Shown: positions 1 to 8,984 of the stretch, in pieces
Numbering within the stretch: position 1 is the stretch's first letter
How the letters are laid out: each line of letters starts with the position of its first letter
IMG/VR virus record: IMGVR_UViG_3300008216_000115
Coordinates: 1-20,170 of that record
DNA: 20,170 bases
Direction: 5' to 3' (one strand)
DNA from: a virus
Made by a program: the position numbers and the translations under genes
The notes under the pieces: generated by a model
What the model was told of the DNA's origin: nothing
Databases searched by the model: none
The model's input: the letters and a program-made list of their open reading frames with translations, nothing else

Positions 1-134
1 CTACCAATTCCACTTTCTCTAAACTTATGAAGACTTTCAAGCCGAGTCCTATATAAAGTATCAAGACTATTATTCAATGGTTGAATAGTCGTAGGATCAT
101 AACTGTTTATCTTGATCTTATTTCTATGGCTCAA
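1..134 (-). CDS. Partial ORF running off the left edge (N-terminus only)
   Basis: This frame stays open for 44 codons from a TTG at 132-134 to the window edge. The TTG lies inside the last codons of the 1278-aa gene (11-nt overlap), and a GAGGG stretch sits about 6 nt upstream as a plausible ribosome binding site. The visible N-terminus is polar and rich in Asn, Arg and Leu (it includes the segment INSYDPTTIQPLNN) and shows no signal peptide or membrane segment. I recognise no family. Its position directly after the ejection-protein block suggests another virion protein or the first gene of the next module. A TTG start is less certain than ATG, and the frame could be open by chance, but otherwise positions 1-123 would be non-coding. 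Confidence 0.45.
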   Translation of the reverse strand, partial: MSHRNKIKINSYDPTTIQPLNNSLDTLYRTRLESLHKFRESGIG

Positions 135-3100
135 CCTGCACCCTCACTCTTTCATCTTCTAACTGGTTAACTGTTTTCTCAATGTCCTCGTAAATCCTTC
201 GTGTAGACTTAACATCAAACCCATACCTAAAAGATTCAAGTAAACTTGATGCCAGGCTCTCCACAGCTTTGCCCTTAGTTGATCTAACATACCATCCCCA
301 TGGACCTTGCTCGGCATGCTTAAGCATCTTAGTCTCAAACATCGCATAACGTGCCTTATTTCTCGCTTTACTTTTTTCTATGGCCAACTTTAAGCCTGGA
401 TTTGGTTCGACCGTGTAGAGGCCTGTAAGATATCTAAGAGCAACTTTAAGAGCGCCCCTATTCTCTTCATCAAGATTCTTGGTGGCATATTGTGCATACG
501 ATGCATATCTGGCAGTCCAAAAGTTAGCTAGTAGATGTCTCATGTCTGGATCAATCTCATATCTCTTTCTACCCTGTCGATCGATAACTTGCTCAACACC
601 GACAAGCTTAACAATTTGTTTTGCCGACGCGGTTATCCAATCCGGTAAATCCGATTTAGCTAGCTTATAAACAAAACCAAACTCATCACCGCTTACAACT
701 TTATCTAGCTCTCTACCCGACCAAAGATCCCTACCTATACCTTGTTCCACAGCGATTTTAATGACAGGGTTTATTCTATTAAGAACCCTACTATCCTCGG
801 TGGGCACAAAGTTAAGAATATCCTCAATGGGTAATTGGAAACCCATCGTTAATTTATCACCCCATTTAGCAGTAACACGCTTACCTACCCATGAGGGATA
901 ACGTTCTCTTAATTCGTCGCCACTCGGTAGCATTGTTTCCCAAAACTTTAACTGACTTGTCACAAGGCCTGGTTTGGTTACAGACATCTTCATATAGTTG
1001 GCAATGTTTCTTCTAGAAAACGTATAGAAAGGAACGAATAGGTTGGCCGACCTTTCGAATTTAGTTAGATTACCGTAGTCATATAATGTTTCTGCAGTCT
1101 CTAATGCTGCCATTGGAGGACTTAAACCTTTTGATCGGTTAACGATATAGTTCTGCAATCGCATTTGATTTTCAATCGTAGATGCGAATTTTCGCCCAAT
1201 TTGATATGGTGCAAATTGATGGCTAGCAGGATTCATCTGCATAAGCCTTTCACCCCATGTAAATCTAGCGCCCATAGGTAATGACTCGCCGCCAATATCA
1301 AATGCTAACATGTCCCTGTGAATAACATTATTCTCTGCAGCCTCATCGACAAGGGCCTTTAGTTTCATTTTCTGGCCACCGTATAATTCTATCTCCTCAT
1401 CAAGCTTACCTCGTGCGGCCTTCATACCATTTTGGACCATTGTTTTAACAGTCTCACTCTTCTGTGATAACTTACTTTCAGCAAGCCATTTGAGTGTTTT
1501 TGATTCATCTAAAGCCGAATAGACACCTGCCATATGTGCCTTTGTGTCGAATATATGATGTCCTATTTTCATTGCATTAAGGACAATGTTGCTATTGAAA
1601 TTCATGAAGTGATAAGCAGGGGCCGTTGCTGTGACATTTAGTTTCCAAATGCCAGTGTACTTATCTATAAGATCGTACATGATATTAGAATATTTACCCT
1701 CACCTACCCAAAAACTAGATGTATAGTTTTCATTCCAAACATTAGCAAAATCTTCTCGACCATAAAATGAAGGTTTGGCCACCATCTCCGCTTGCTCGTC
1801 TAATGTTGGTGTGATTGATTTATTGAGAGCATAGGCCTTTGGTCTTTTAATCTCTACAATGCCAGCCTTAGCCGCTGCCTCGGCCGAACCATAGATAACA
1901 TCTACATCTTTTTTAGAAAAGACTTTACCAAATTTACCCTTAACAATTTCCTCGTACATTTTGTCTTGAGCATTTGCAATCCAGATTTGTGTTTGTCTAT
2001 AACTAAGAGCATGGACAGGATCGTGGGTGTAAATATCAACGTCAAGGCCTATCCTTTCTCTTAAGAATTCTCTCTCCGCAGGCTTTAGTGGTTCATTAAA
2101 CTTAAGCCTTTGAATAGATGCCCTTCTCGCAACACCTGGGTACCAATTTGGTTTACGTCCTGTCTTCGGTGGTATGATTCCCCAGTTGATAGATTGTTCC
2201 CATAACTCATCGGCCATCCCCTTACCTTCATATTTCCCTTGGCCGAACCATGCGTCTAATCTATCTTGAACCTGTGGATCCTTAAAGTCCTCCATCTTAT
2301 AACGCTTGATCTTTTTCTCACCGGCTACCACCTGCTCTTTAATAGTAAAGCCTTTCTTGATAACCCTACGCCTTGCTTGAATAAGTTGTTTCTTGGTAAG
2401 TGTAGAGGCCCAGATAGCTGTGTCACTAAAATTTCTACGTTGCTCGTCTGTTAATCCTTTAAAAAAGATGTCGGCTTCATCTAAGGCCTTTCGTTTAAAT
2501 CTTTCGGCTTGAGATGATAACTCAGATGTTTGTGCCAATAATTTAGATGAGTTTATTTCAAAGTCTGTATACTTTTGTTTAATCTTTGGATTGCTTAATA
2601 AACCTGCTACATCGTCACTTTCTCTAATGGCCGAAACTAAATCTTTCGGGACATTCCAATCCTTAATGAACATCTTACGAAAACCATCAGTCGTGTACTT
2701 GATTGGTTTTATCTCTGAAATATAATTAAATAATTGAGGAATTTTAAATTTATTAGCTGAATGAAGTAACCACTCACCAGGAATAATTGTTCTACCCATA
2801 AAGCTAACATCGGCTTGATGTATAAGAGGACCACCAGAAAGGACACGACCGGGGATGTTCTTAAAACTTTCACCATAGTTAACATCAAAATATTTGCCTG
2901 CACCTCTTTGATCAAGGATCTTACCAACATCATCTATAAATTTTTGAGGTGTTCTGATAATAGCTTTATTTAATTTAAGATCGGTATTGGCCATATTAAG
3001 CAAAACTCTTTCGCCTTCTTTACGCCACTTATCTCTTAGCAAAGCCTCGTTCTTAATCTTAAAGTTTTTGATAGTACTTGGAGATGTTGCAAGAGTCATC

Positions 3101-3960
3101 TCGGCATCTATACGGGCTTGTTTTCTAATCTCTTTAGGATTAAAAGGTTCAGAAAGGGCCATCTTCTTTTTACCCCTTGCCTTTTTCATTAATTCGAATT
3201 TCTTTTTCTTTCCCGTTACTATTTCAGCAAATCTTTTATTCTCGAATGCTTTAAGCTTTAACTTATCGATGTGTTTATTTGAATAAGATTTAACCACCTC
3301 GCCCAGCGCTTTAGATGATCGACGTCTTAAAGCAACTCCACCTGCCTTAGCTGGCACACCCAATAACATTTTGAGGCCACTACCTGCACCTAGAGTTACC
3401 CATGTAAGAGGTGATAACATCACTGCCATGCCAATCCCCATGGCCGTAGTCATACCTCCAGGGTCAGCCCCTTTATGAATAAGATAGTTATCCCAAGTGT
3501 AATCACCAAGGTCTTTAAACTTAACCTCATCACCCATCAAAGCTTTAACACTAAGATGCTCATCTACACTTAAAGCAGTAATAACATTATAAGCTGTGTC
3601 TCCTACTGCCTCTCTAAGTTTACCAACCATGTAGGGACCATGATCTGGCATATCTGCTCGTGAGGTTATTTGTTTTTCCCCGACTCTATCTCTTTGTAGT
3701 GGATCAACAAATTTAGTAATTTCAAAAGGATCTTCAACAAGGGTAGGTTTATATCTATACCCATTATCAACCGTTTTTTTTAAAGATTCAAAAACGTGAT
3801 CTGTGTGTGACCGACCTAGTCTTGGCGAAAAAGCCCTAGCACCATTACCATAAACGGCCCTATATTGTAGCGCCATCTCATCATCAGGTGTTGTTTCTAT
3901 GGCCTTTGATAACTTCTTGTTATCATCAATCATTTGATCAAGTGTTTCTTTCCATCCCAT
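124..3960 (-). CDS. Large internal virion (ejection-type) protein, 1278 aa
   Basis: A 1278-aa protein, by far the longest here, starting with ATG behind AGGT about 6 nt upstream. A Gly/Ala/Met-rich hydrophobic stretch at about residues 169-203 (around MGIGMAVMLSPLTWVTLGAG) could be a membrane-active segment. It is followed by a strongly basic region of Lys/Arg clusters (about 208-275). Around residues 955-985 there is the pattern DYGNLTKFER followed by PFYTFSRRNI. I associate this with large phage proteins carrying the LPD38-type or related polyvalent/ejection domains, but that is recall and not a search. I see no catalytic motif such as a lysozyme or transglycosylase active site. It is last in a run of coiled-coil proteins behind the tail-nozzle gene, the usual place of podovirus proteins that leave the capsid with the DNA (compare P22 gp16/gp20 or T7 gp16). 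The ejection role is inferred from order, size and hydrophobic segment. A structural tail protein is the main alternative. Confidence 0.7.
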   Translation of the reverse strand: MGWKETLDQMIDDNKKLSKAIETTPDDEMALQYRAVYGNGARAFSPRLGRSHTDHVFESLKKTVDNGYRYKPTLVEDPFEITKFVDPLQRDRVGEKQITSRADMPDHGPYMVGKLREAVGDTAYNVITALSVDEHLSVKALMGDEVKFKDLGDYTWDNYLIHKGADPGGMTTAMGIGMAVMLSPLTWVTLGAGSGLKMLLGVPAKAGGVALRRRSSKALGEVVKSYSNKHIDKLKLKAFENKRFAEIVTGKKKKFELMKKARGKKKMALSEPFNPKEIRKQARIDAEMTLATSPSTIKNFKIKNEALLRDKWRKEGERVLLNMANTDLKLNKAIIRTPQKFIDDVGKILDQRGAGKYFDVNYGESFKNIPGRVLSGGPLIHQADVSFMGRTIIPGEWLLHSANKFKIPQLFNYISEIKPIKYTTDGFRKMFIKDWNVPKDLVSAIRESDDVAGLLSNPKIKQKYTDFEINSSKLLAQTSELSSQAERFKRKALDEADIFFKGLTDEQRRNFSDTAIWASTLTKKQLIQARRRVIKKGFTIKEQVVAGEKKIKRYKMEDFKDPQVQDRLDAWFGQGKYEGKGMADELWEQSINWGIIPPKTGRKPNWYPGVARRASIQRLKFNEPLKPAEREFLRERIGLDVDIYTHDPVHALSYRQTQIWIANAQDKMYEEIVKGKFGKVFSKKDVDVIYGSAEAAAKAGIVEIKRPKAYALNKSITPTLDEQAEMVAKPSFYGREDFANVWNENYTSSFWVGEGKYSNIMYDLIDKYTGIWKLNVTATAPAYHFMNFNSNIVLNAMKIGHHIFDTKAHMAGVYSALDESKTLKWLAESKLSQKSETVKTMVQNGMKAARGKLDEEIELYGGQKMKLKALVDEAAENNVIHRDMLAFDIGGESLPMGARFTWGERLMQMNPASHQFAPYQIGRKFASTIENQMRLQNYIVNRSKGLSPPMAALETAETLYDYGNLTKFERSANLFVPFYTFSRRNIANYMKMSVTKPGLVTSQLKFWETMLPSGDELRERYPSWVGKRVTAKWGDKLTMGFQLPIEDILNFVPTEDSRVLNRINPVIKIAVEQGIGRDLWSGRELDKVVSGDEFGFVYKLAKSDLPDWITASAKQIVKLVGVEQVIDRQGRKRYEIDPDMRHLLANFWTARYASYAQYATKNLDEENRGALKVALRYLTGLYTVEPNPGLKLAIEKSKARNKARYAMFETKMLKHAEQGPWGWYVRSTKGKAVESLASSLLESFRYGFDVKSTRRIYEDIEKTVNQLEDERVRVQVEP

Positions 3961-3968
3961 AATTATAC

Positions 3969-5225
3969 CTATTTTCTAAGGGACCAATGTGCAGGTGGAG
4001 TGCCAGCCGCTCCGAATGTTTTTGTTGACCAATGCCTAGACCAATATGCGCTACGCTTGATCTTTTTCTTTTCCTTTCTACCTTTTTTAACTTTCTCTTT
4101 AATCTCTGTACGCTCGCCCTCTGTTAAGGGTGTTTCTGTTTTTAATCTAGGTAGTTCTTTAGGCTCTGGAATGCCTAATGTTGGGACAGGCCCATAGACT
4201 CTTTCCATCGTGGCGACTTCTTGTTTAAGCGCCTCTGCTGCCTCTGGGTCAGTTGCCTCCATTTCTGGAGTAATACCCAATCGTTTAGCCGCCCTTTCTT
4301 TTAAAGGATCTTCAAACACCTCTTCCTCACGCCCTGGTGTGTAGTCTCTCACCGACTCTTCAACATTAATAAATGGTATGTCGGTTGCCCTGGCCTCAAC
4401 ATAATTAGTTCTTTCACCTGCATGTCTTTTCATCCAAGTGCCTAATGTATGTTTTATATCTGGTTTTATTCTTTCGTCTGTTGATATACGTTCGATAATA
4501 TTTTGAATTAAAGAAGGATCACCTTGATCTTTTCGTCTTAATCCCTCATTCCAATTATTAACAATGTCAATGCTCTCTTCTTTAGGTATCCCTGACTTAA
4601 CTAACAAACTAGCTACTCCACGGTTCATACCCCTCATATCTGATCTATTAAAATTTTCATCTATTGATAAAAGCCTGTTGCGCCTAGCGATTAATCTATT
4701 CGATCGACTTCTTGCAAGATGTAAATCATTTTCAGCTTGAGTAAAATTAGCCTTAGCATCTTTGTATTGAGTTGAATCAGGCGAGTAGCTACCTTGGGCC
4801 AATTTCCATTGGACAGACGCTGACTGATAAGTTTTGTTGGCGTCTGAAAAGCCATCTTGAGCGCCTTTCCATAAAGTGTAATTAGCCGTTAAATCTTTGC
4901 TTAGATTACCTGTCCATGGGTCCTCAGTCGTTGCCATAGACTTACGAAGTTGTTTTTCTCTTAATCCTTGTAGCGTGATGTCCCCTCGAAGTTTCTCTCT
5001 TTGCAATGCTGAGGTTTTTTTTGTCTCGGTCAATCGTTCTCGTGCTACACTTAACCGTTCTTGTTCTACGGCAGCCGCACGGGCCTCTCTTTCTTTTAAA
5101 AATTCTAATTTTGATAATCTTGAATGTTCTTCTCGTACCAGTTTCATACCCTCAATATAACCTTGGGTTAGGCCTGCTATAAGTTTAGTTACTGCTAGTG
5201 TCGTTTGTTGCCCTTCTAAGCCCAT
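3969..5225 (-). CDS. Putative internal virion protein, coiled coil with basic Trp-containing tail
   Basis: A 418-aa protein starting with ATG behind AGAGGTG. After a short hydrophobic N-terminus (LAVTKLIAGLTQGYIEG) it becomes charged and helical, with Glu/Arg-rich coiled-coil sequence at about residues 30-95 and a second Ala/Asn/Arg-rich helical part to about 190. The C-terminus changes character: acidic and Pro-rich around 300-360, then a Lys-rich run (KEKVKKGRKEKKKIKR) and a tail with three Trp residues and GAAGTPP. I recognise no enzyme motif. It ends 8 nt before the 1278-aa gene and follows another coiled-coil gene by 9 nt, so the three are probably cotranslated and coassembled. An internal core or ejection protein is the best guess from context. 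The basic tail could contact DNA in the capsid. Confidence 0.6.
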   Translation of the reverse strand: MGLEGQQTTLAVTKLIAGLTQGYIEGMKLVREEHSRLSKLEFLKEREARAAAVEQERLSVARERLTETKKTSALQREKLRGDITLQGLREKQLRKSMATTEDPWTGNLSKDLTANYTLWKGAQDGFSDANKTYQSASVQWKLAQGSYSPDSTQYKDAKANFTQAENDLHLARSRSNRLIARRNRLLSIDENFNRSDMRGMNRGVASLLVKSGIPKEESIDIVNNWNEGLRRKDQGDPSLIQNIIERISTDERIKPDIKHTLGTWMKRHAGERTNYVEARATDIPFINVEESVRDYTPGREEEVFEDPLKERAAKRLGITPEMEATDPEAAEALKQEVATMERVYGPVPTLGIPEPKELPRLKTETPLTEGERTEIKEKVKKGRKEKKKIKRSAYWSRHWSTKTFGAAGTPPAHWSLRK

Positions 5226-5234
5226 GGTTCACCT

Positions 5235-5834
5235 CTATTCGTGCATCTTTCTTTGGATATAATCTAAATACGTTTGGCCACCGATCCTTGTCGTAGGAAA
5301 TGCCCCCGTTCGTGCTGTATAATCATCCAGTGTTTGCGCTCCTGGACCGCCAACCGTATGTCCCTCTGGGGCCGTAGGTTGCTTCCCATATAGTTTATGG
5401 ATGGTCCAGGCCTTAGCTCCAGCCGCAGCGACCTCGGCTAATGAATTCACGATTTGATTATGTGTCTCCGCCTTTATTTTAGCATCTGACAATTCTTTAT
5501 CTAATGCTAAACCGGCCCTAACGATTGAGTCTCTTGTCCTTACGAATTCTTTCTTTAACTCTATGTTTGCTCTGGCTTGGTCATGAGCATCGACAATCTG
5601 GGATGCTCTAATAAAGTCCTCAACGAGGAAACCATGTTGTTCTTCTAAATCAGCTAGCTCGGCCTCGGCAATCATCTTGCCTTTAATTTTGATAGCTCGT
5701 GGTGCAAACCCAAATAGCTCGTGTTGAGGGGCATCGTCTATACCTATTGCAGTTTTAGATGACTGCAATCTCTCTCCTGCTTGAGCAAATTGTGTACTTA
5801 GATTTTCCTTTAATTTTTTTGTATCTAATGCCAT
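5235..5834 (-). CDS. Putative internal virion protein, helical, 199 aa
   Basis: A 199-aa protein starting with ATG behind GAGGTTAAA. It is mostly helical and charged (Lys/Glu/Ala-rich, about residues 45-135), with an Ala-rich patch (SLAEVAAAGAKAW) near 131-143. The C-terminus is Gly/Pro/Thr-rich and ends in TYLDYIQRKMHE. There is no signal peptide, no long membrane segment and no catalytic motif I can name. It lies 7 nt downstream of the CF-motif protein and 9 nt upstream of the next coiled-coil gene. Size and place resemble the smallest of the three ejection proteins of P22-like phages (gp7), but I see no direct sequence match. The function is inferred from context only. Confidence 0.55.
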   Translation of the reverse strand: MALDTKKLKENLSTQFAQAGERLQSSKTAIGIDDAPQHELFGFAPRAIKIKGKMIAEAELADLEEQHGFLVEDFIRASQIVDAHDQARANIELKKEFVRTRDSIVRAGLALDKELSDAKIKAETHNQIVNSLAEVAAAGAKAWTIHKLYGKQPTAPEGHTVGGPGAQTLDDYTARTGAFPTTRIGGQTYLDYIQRKMHE

Positions 5835-5841
5835 TTTAACC

Positions 5842-6804
5842 TCACACTACCTCACCATTTTCTCTTATAAAGGCGTGGTCTTTGCCTAGATAATTAAACA
5901 TTGCCATCCAAAAATTATGAAGAGGTTTAAAGATAATTCCTATTTTGCCCTCACCATAATAATATTTACCATAACTAACGAGAGGATCAGTCATGAATGC
6001 TCTAACTGCAAATTTAACAAGCTTATATTTTCTCATAAGAGGGACCAATACCTCACTCAATTTATAATACCCTCTACGGTTCTGATCGGTCATCATCTCA
6101 TCTCTATAACGTCTTACAACCCTATCTAAAACGCCATTGCCATAACGGGCCTCTAGAAACATAAAACAACATCCAGCCGAGGCACCGGCCGTATAAAAAA
6201 AGGCTACCGCATAAGCGGCCGCAGCGATAACCGTCCCTACTGCACCTACAATTGCATTTGTCTGTCCAGCCGCTATCTGTTGATCAGTAAGTTGTTTTCT
6301 TAGCTTCATCTCTTGAATTGTAGAGTTAAGGTTTGAGATGGTAGATATACTTTGGTCTAGCTCTGCATACATTCGTGATGTTTTTGCGGCCTCCTGAATA
6401 TCCTCACGCTTTGAGAATAATCTTCGTTCCTCTTCTTGACCCCTCTCGACCTCTTGCTTTAACTCAAATTGTCCTTTAGCTCGTGTGGCCGTCTCTTTTA
6501 AGGCTATATCACCTAATCGCCTACCAGTGACAGTTGACCTAAGCATCCCTCTTTCAGCTTGTTGCTCACCTGTTCTGGTTCTCGCAACATCGGCTTGATA
6601 ACCAAACGATTCGAGTCTACGTTCTAATTCAGATCCCAAGGCCTCTTCTCTTCTCTGCCTTACCTCAATGGTTTCTTCTCTGAACCTTGACTCTCGTGCT
6701 TCGGCTTCACTTTCTCTTAAACCAAGCAATTCCTCTAATTCTTCTTTTCGTTGTTGTTGCTCGGCTTGTTCATCCTCTAAACTGTGCCATGCTGTGTGTG
6801 GCAT
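5842..6804 (-). CDS. Putative ejection protein with coiled coil, membrane segment and Cys-Phe motif domain
   Basis: A 320-aa protein starting with ATG behind a strong GGAGGT. Residues 8-180 are a long Glu/Arg/Gln-rich coiled coil. Residues 182-207 form an Ala/Val-rich hydrophobic segment (AIVGAVGTVIAAAAYAVAFF) that could span or insert into a membrane. A compact C-terminal domain follows, with CCFMFLEARYGNG at 212-224, RRYRDEMMT at 231-239 and GYYKLSEVLVPLM at 245-257. This Cys-Phe ... Arg-Tyr-Arg-Asp-Glu ... Tyr-Tyr ... Pro arrangement resembles a small domain I have seen in phage internal virion proteins and in CFI-box-type C-terminal domains; the link is pattern recall only. It directly follows the tail nozzle gene (2 nt gap). 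The layout suggests a protein stored in the virion and inserted into the host envelope at infection. Confidence 0.6.
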   Translation of the reverse strand: MPHTAWHSLEDEQAEQQQRKEELEELLGLRESEAEARESRFREETIEVRQRREEALGSELERRLESFGYQADVARTRTGEQQAERGMLRSTVTGRRLGDIALKETATRAKGQFELKQEVERGQEEERRLFSKREDIQEAAKTSRMYAELDQSISTISNLNSTIQEMKLRKQLTDQQIAAGQTNAIVGAVGTVIAAAAYAVAFFYTAGASAGCCFMFLEARYGNGVLDRVVRRYRDEMMTDQNRRGYYKLSEVLVPLMRKYKLVKFAVRAFMTDPLVSYGKYYYGEGKIGIIFKPLHNFWMAMFNYLGKDHAFIRENGEVV

Positions 6805-6806
6805 AT

Positions 6807-8630
6807 CTACCTCCGCCCTACATCTTTTTTAACGATGTCAAAACCTGCGATCTTAAATGATTCATCGGCCCTAGAATTTGCAAATCTCAGCGCTATATGT
6901 GTGCCATAAAGAGATTGATTGCTCGTGGGTCTAAGTAACATACGTCTATTAATAATCTTAGTGCCACCCCATCTATTCTCACCCCATACACCCGAACCAC
7001 TATCGCCCCAAACAAAACCGGACTTAAACATTTCGACCTGTTTTAGAGTTGATCGACTTAAAAGATTAAAATTAATAATATAATTTACATCAAGATTAAT
7101 CTTACCCTGTTCCTTACATCTAATATTTATTTCTTTAAAAAGCTTGGTGATATCCTCGGCCTCGAATGAATAATCTTTGGATCTCCAATAGGCATCAATC
7201 CCACCGATTGTTATCTTTGATGTTGAGTCGGGTTTAGTTGTCCATGCAGCCTCTAGGGTGAGTGTGTGGCTATTATTCTCTTGTATAACCCTTTCCTGGC
7301 CGTCCCCTGTACCATCATAGATTTTAACGATATTCCCTTTAAGACCATCATTCGTTGTTGTGAACTTGGCGGTCGTTACGGTGACACTTGAAAGGGTTGC
7401 ACTTGAGACAGTTTCATTAAATCCGTTACTGCCTATTCCATCATTATTGGTTTGATTATCTTTATATAGATACCCCTGATAATCACCGTATAATAATTGA
7501 TTGGTGAAACTATCCGAGATGTAATTACTAAGATGTGAAACCTCTCTCCCTGTGATTAGGGGTTGCCATGTTAGGGTTTCATTTCTTATATCAAGAGTTA
7601 TTCCTATGTTATTTCTATCGCTACCAGTACCAGGAACATATAAAATATAGAAATTTCTCTTATGATCAAAGATCGCTGTGGCATATTTTAGTTGTGTTGA
7701 GTTGGTATTATTAAATAGAAACTCATCTATCTTAGCACTGGCATGTCTTGGAACCTGTCCATCGAAAACATAGATGCCTCTTTGGCTTAAGAATATATGG
7801 CCTCCACCAACGGCAACAAGTGACCTCGGTGCCAATAGCCCTAGATTTTCAGCGACCTTGTCCAATGATGAGGTGTCACCAACACCAGGATTAAAACGAT
7901 AAATAGAGTTTTGTGTGTAGTAATAGATCGACTCTCTTATGAGGGCCTGTCCCATTATCTCACCCTCTGGGCTACTACCACCGACTATAAAGGACTCTGT
8001 AAAACGATGAGGGTTAGGGGCACCATCCGAACCAAACTCGGATCTCATAACCTTAACGGGGCTATCAGCATTGGTCGCATCGTCGATGTTAGCAATATAA
8101 ATTCTTCGTTGGTGACTTAATATATATTTCCCTATCGGCACCTGTGTCGCACTTGTCACGCTCGATATATAAATCGCACTGGCCGAACCGTCGAAAAGCA
8201 CCGGCGCATCTACGCCGTTAGTCCCGAAAACAACATCGTTCGTCGCTGATCGAGGATCTTGTATTTGTACGAAACTCCAAAATGTATTACTGTTATCGGT
8301 TAAGCCTGACAGGATAACCGTGGCCGACGTTTCCCTGTGATCGTGTAGCGCATTTCCACACGCAACTACATGTTGACCAGTTGAAGCCCCTAACTTTCTA
8401 AAAAAATAATGTCCGGTGATTGGTCTAACACTTGTGCCATCAGTGCTTAAAAGTCTGGTGTTTAATAATTTCTCTGAACCTAATCGTTGTTCGATATCTC
8501 CATTGGGACCATATAAACAATTTTTTGCGTCGTTGGTTTCTGTTAAGGCCAAATCTGTATAATCGGAATCTAACTTAAGACCACCCTCAAACTTTCTAAC
8601 TGATAATGCTTTTGGAAAGAAGAGGCCCAT
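6807..8630 (-). CDS. Tail nozzle / stabilisation protein, beta-propeller-like (P22 gp10 type)
   Basis: A 607-aa beta-rich protein starting with ATG at 8628-8630, 3 nt after the upstream stop codon, whose last codons provide the AAGGA site. The N-terminal pattern FEGGLKLDSDYTDLALTET ... NCLYGPNGDIEQRLG matches what I know of short-tailed-phage nozzle proteins ('GGLN ... NV ... G.L..R.G'). Repeated blade-like strands follow (RRIYIAN, SIYYYTQNSIYRFNPG, HIFLSQRGIYVFDG, KRNFYILYVPG), then a C-terminal part with WGDSGSGVWGENRWGG. These repeats fit a propeller that plugs or extends the tail, as in P22 gp10. It sits between the fibre block and the ejection proteins, the order known from P22-like phages except that fibre genes come first here. 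No signal or membrane segment is seen. The fold is inferred from pattern and not from a structural search. Confidence 0.72.
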   Translation of the reverse strand: MGLFFPKALSVRKFEGGLKLDSDYTDLALTETNDAKNCLYGPNGDIEQRLGSEKLLNTRLLSTDGTSVRPITGHYFFRKLGASTGQHVVACGNALHDHRETSATVILSGLTDNSNTFWSFVQIQDPRSATNDVVFGTNGVDAPVLFDGSASAIYISSVTSATQVPIGKYILSHQRRIYIANIDDATNADSPVKVMRSEFGSDGAPNPHRFTESFIVGGSSPEGEIMGQALIRESIYYYTQNSIYRFNPGVGDTSSLDKVAENLGLLAPRSLVAVGGGHIFLSQRGIYVFDGQVPRHASAKIDEFLFNNTNSTQLKYATAIFDHKRNFYILYVPGTGSDRNNIGITLDIRNETLTWQPLITGREVSHLSNYISDSFTNQLLYGDYQGYLYKDNQTNNDGIGSNGFNETVSSATLSSVTVTTAKFTTTNDGLKGNIVKIYDGTGDGQERVIQENNSHTLTLEAAWTTKPDSTSKITIGGIDAYWRSKDYSFEAEDITKLFKEINIRCKEQGKINLDVNYIINFNLLSRSTLKQVEMFKSGFVWGDSGSGVWGENRWGGTKIINRRMLLRPTSNQSLYGTHIALRFANSRADESFKIAGFDIVKKDVGRR

Positions 8631-8633
8631 ATG

Positions 8634-8984
8634 TCATTCCTTGGCTTTTGGGATATCTTTTTTAATTTTCAATCTTTTTTTCTGTAGCTCATTAACCGAT
8701 TCATCCCGACCTTCAACCACCTTTTCCCACAAGGCGACTATTAAATCTTGAGTAGGGACCGTTCTGTTATACTGAATCATCCTTGGCCTTTGATGTTTAT
8801 TGGCCTCTAATATTTTTAATTGGACCTCAATCTCTTTATTTATAATATCAGCACTCGGAGGTTCCCCTTCACCTGCCCACTTAACATCTTTTGGATAAGT
8901 GTCTCCAGTGCAATGAAAGTGTAATTTCTCAGGCCTAAGTTTAGAAAGGGCACTTGTTAATGCCTCAAATCTCATTACATTCAT
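8634..8984 (-). CDS. Small tail-fibre-associated protein, XkdW / fibre-assembly-like C-terminus
   Basis: A 116-aa protein. An upstream in-frame start at 9011 exists, but I choose the ATG at 8982-8984: it overlaps the previous stop codon (ATGA) and has AGGAG 8 nt upstream, whereas the longer form has no clear site. It begins MNVMRFEAL, has a central FHCTGDTYPKDVKW and PPSADIINKEI part, and ends with YNRTVPTQDLIVALWEKV, a Leu/Glu helix, and KKRLKIKKDIPK. A Tyr-rich peptide, then Gln/Leu/Trp, then 'I K x x x P K' is the pattern of XkdW-like and small tail-fibre-assembly proteins in other phages. It follows the fibre-tip gene directly, which fits a fibre chaperone or anchoring role. The evidence is short-pattern similarity plus position. 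Confidence 0.5.
   Translation of the reverse strand: MNVMRFEALTSALSKLRPEKLHFHCTGDTYPKDVKWAGEGEPPSADIINKEIEVQLKILEANKHQRPRMIQYNRTVPTQDLIVALWEKVVEGRDESVNELQKKRLKIKKDIPKAKE

Noticed and set aside
2987-3286. Plus-strand open frames of 60-99 codons scattered through the window
   Set aside because: All lie opposite well-supported minus-strand genes, lack ribosome binding sites, and have composition expected of antisense frames.
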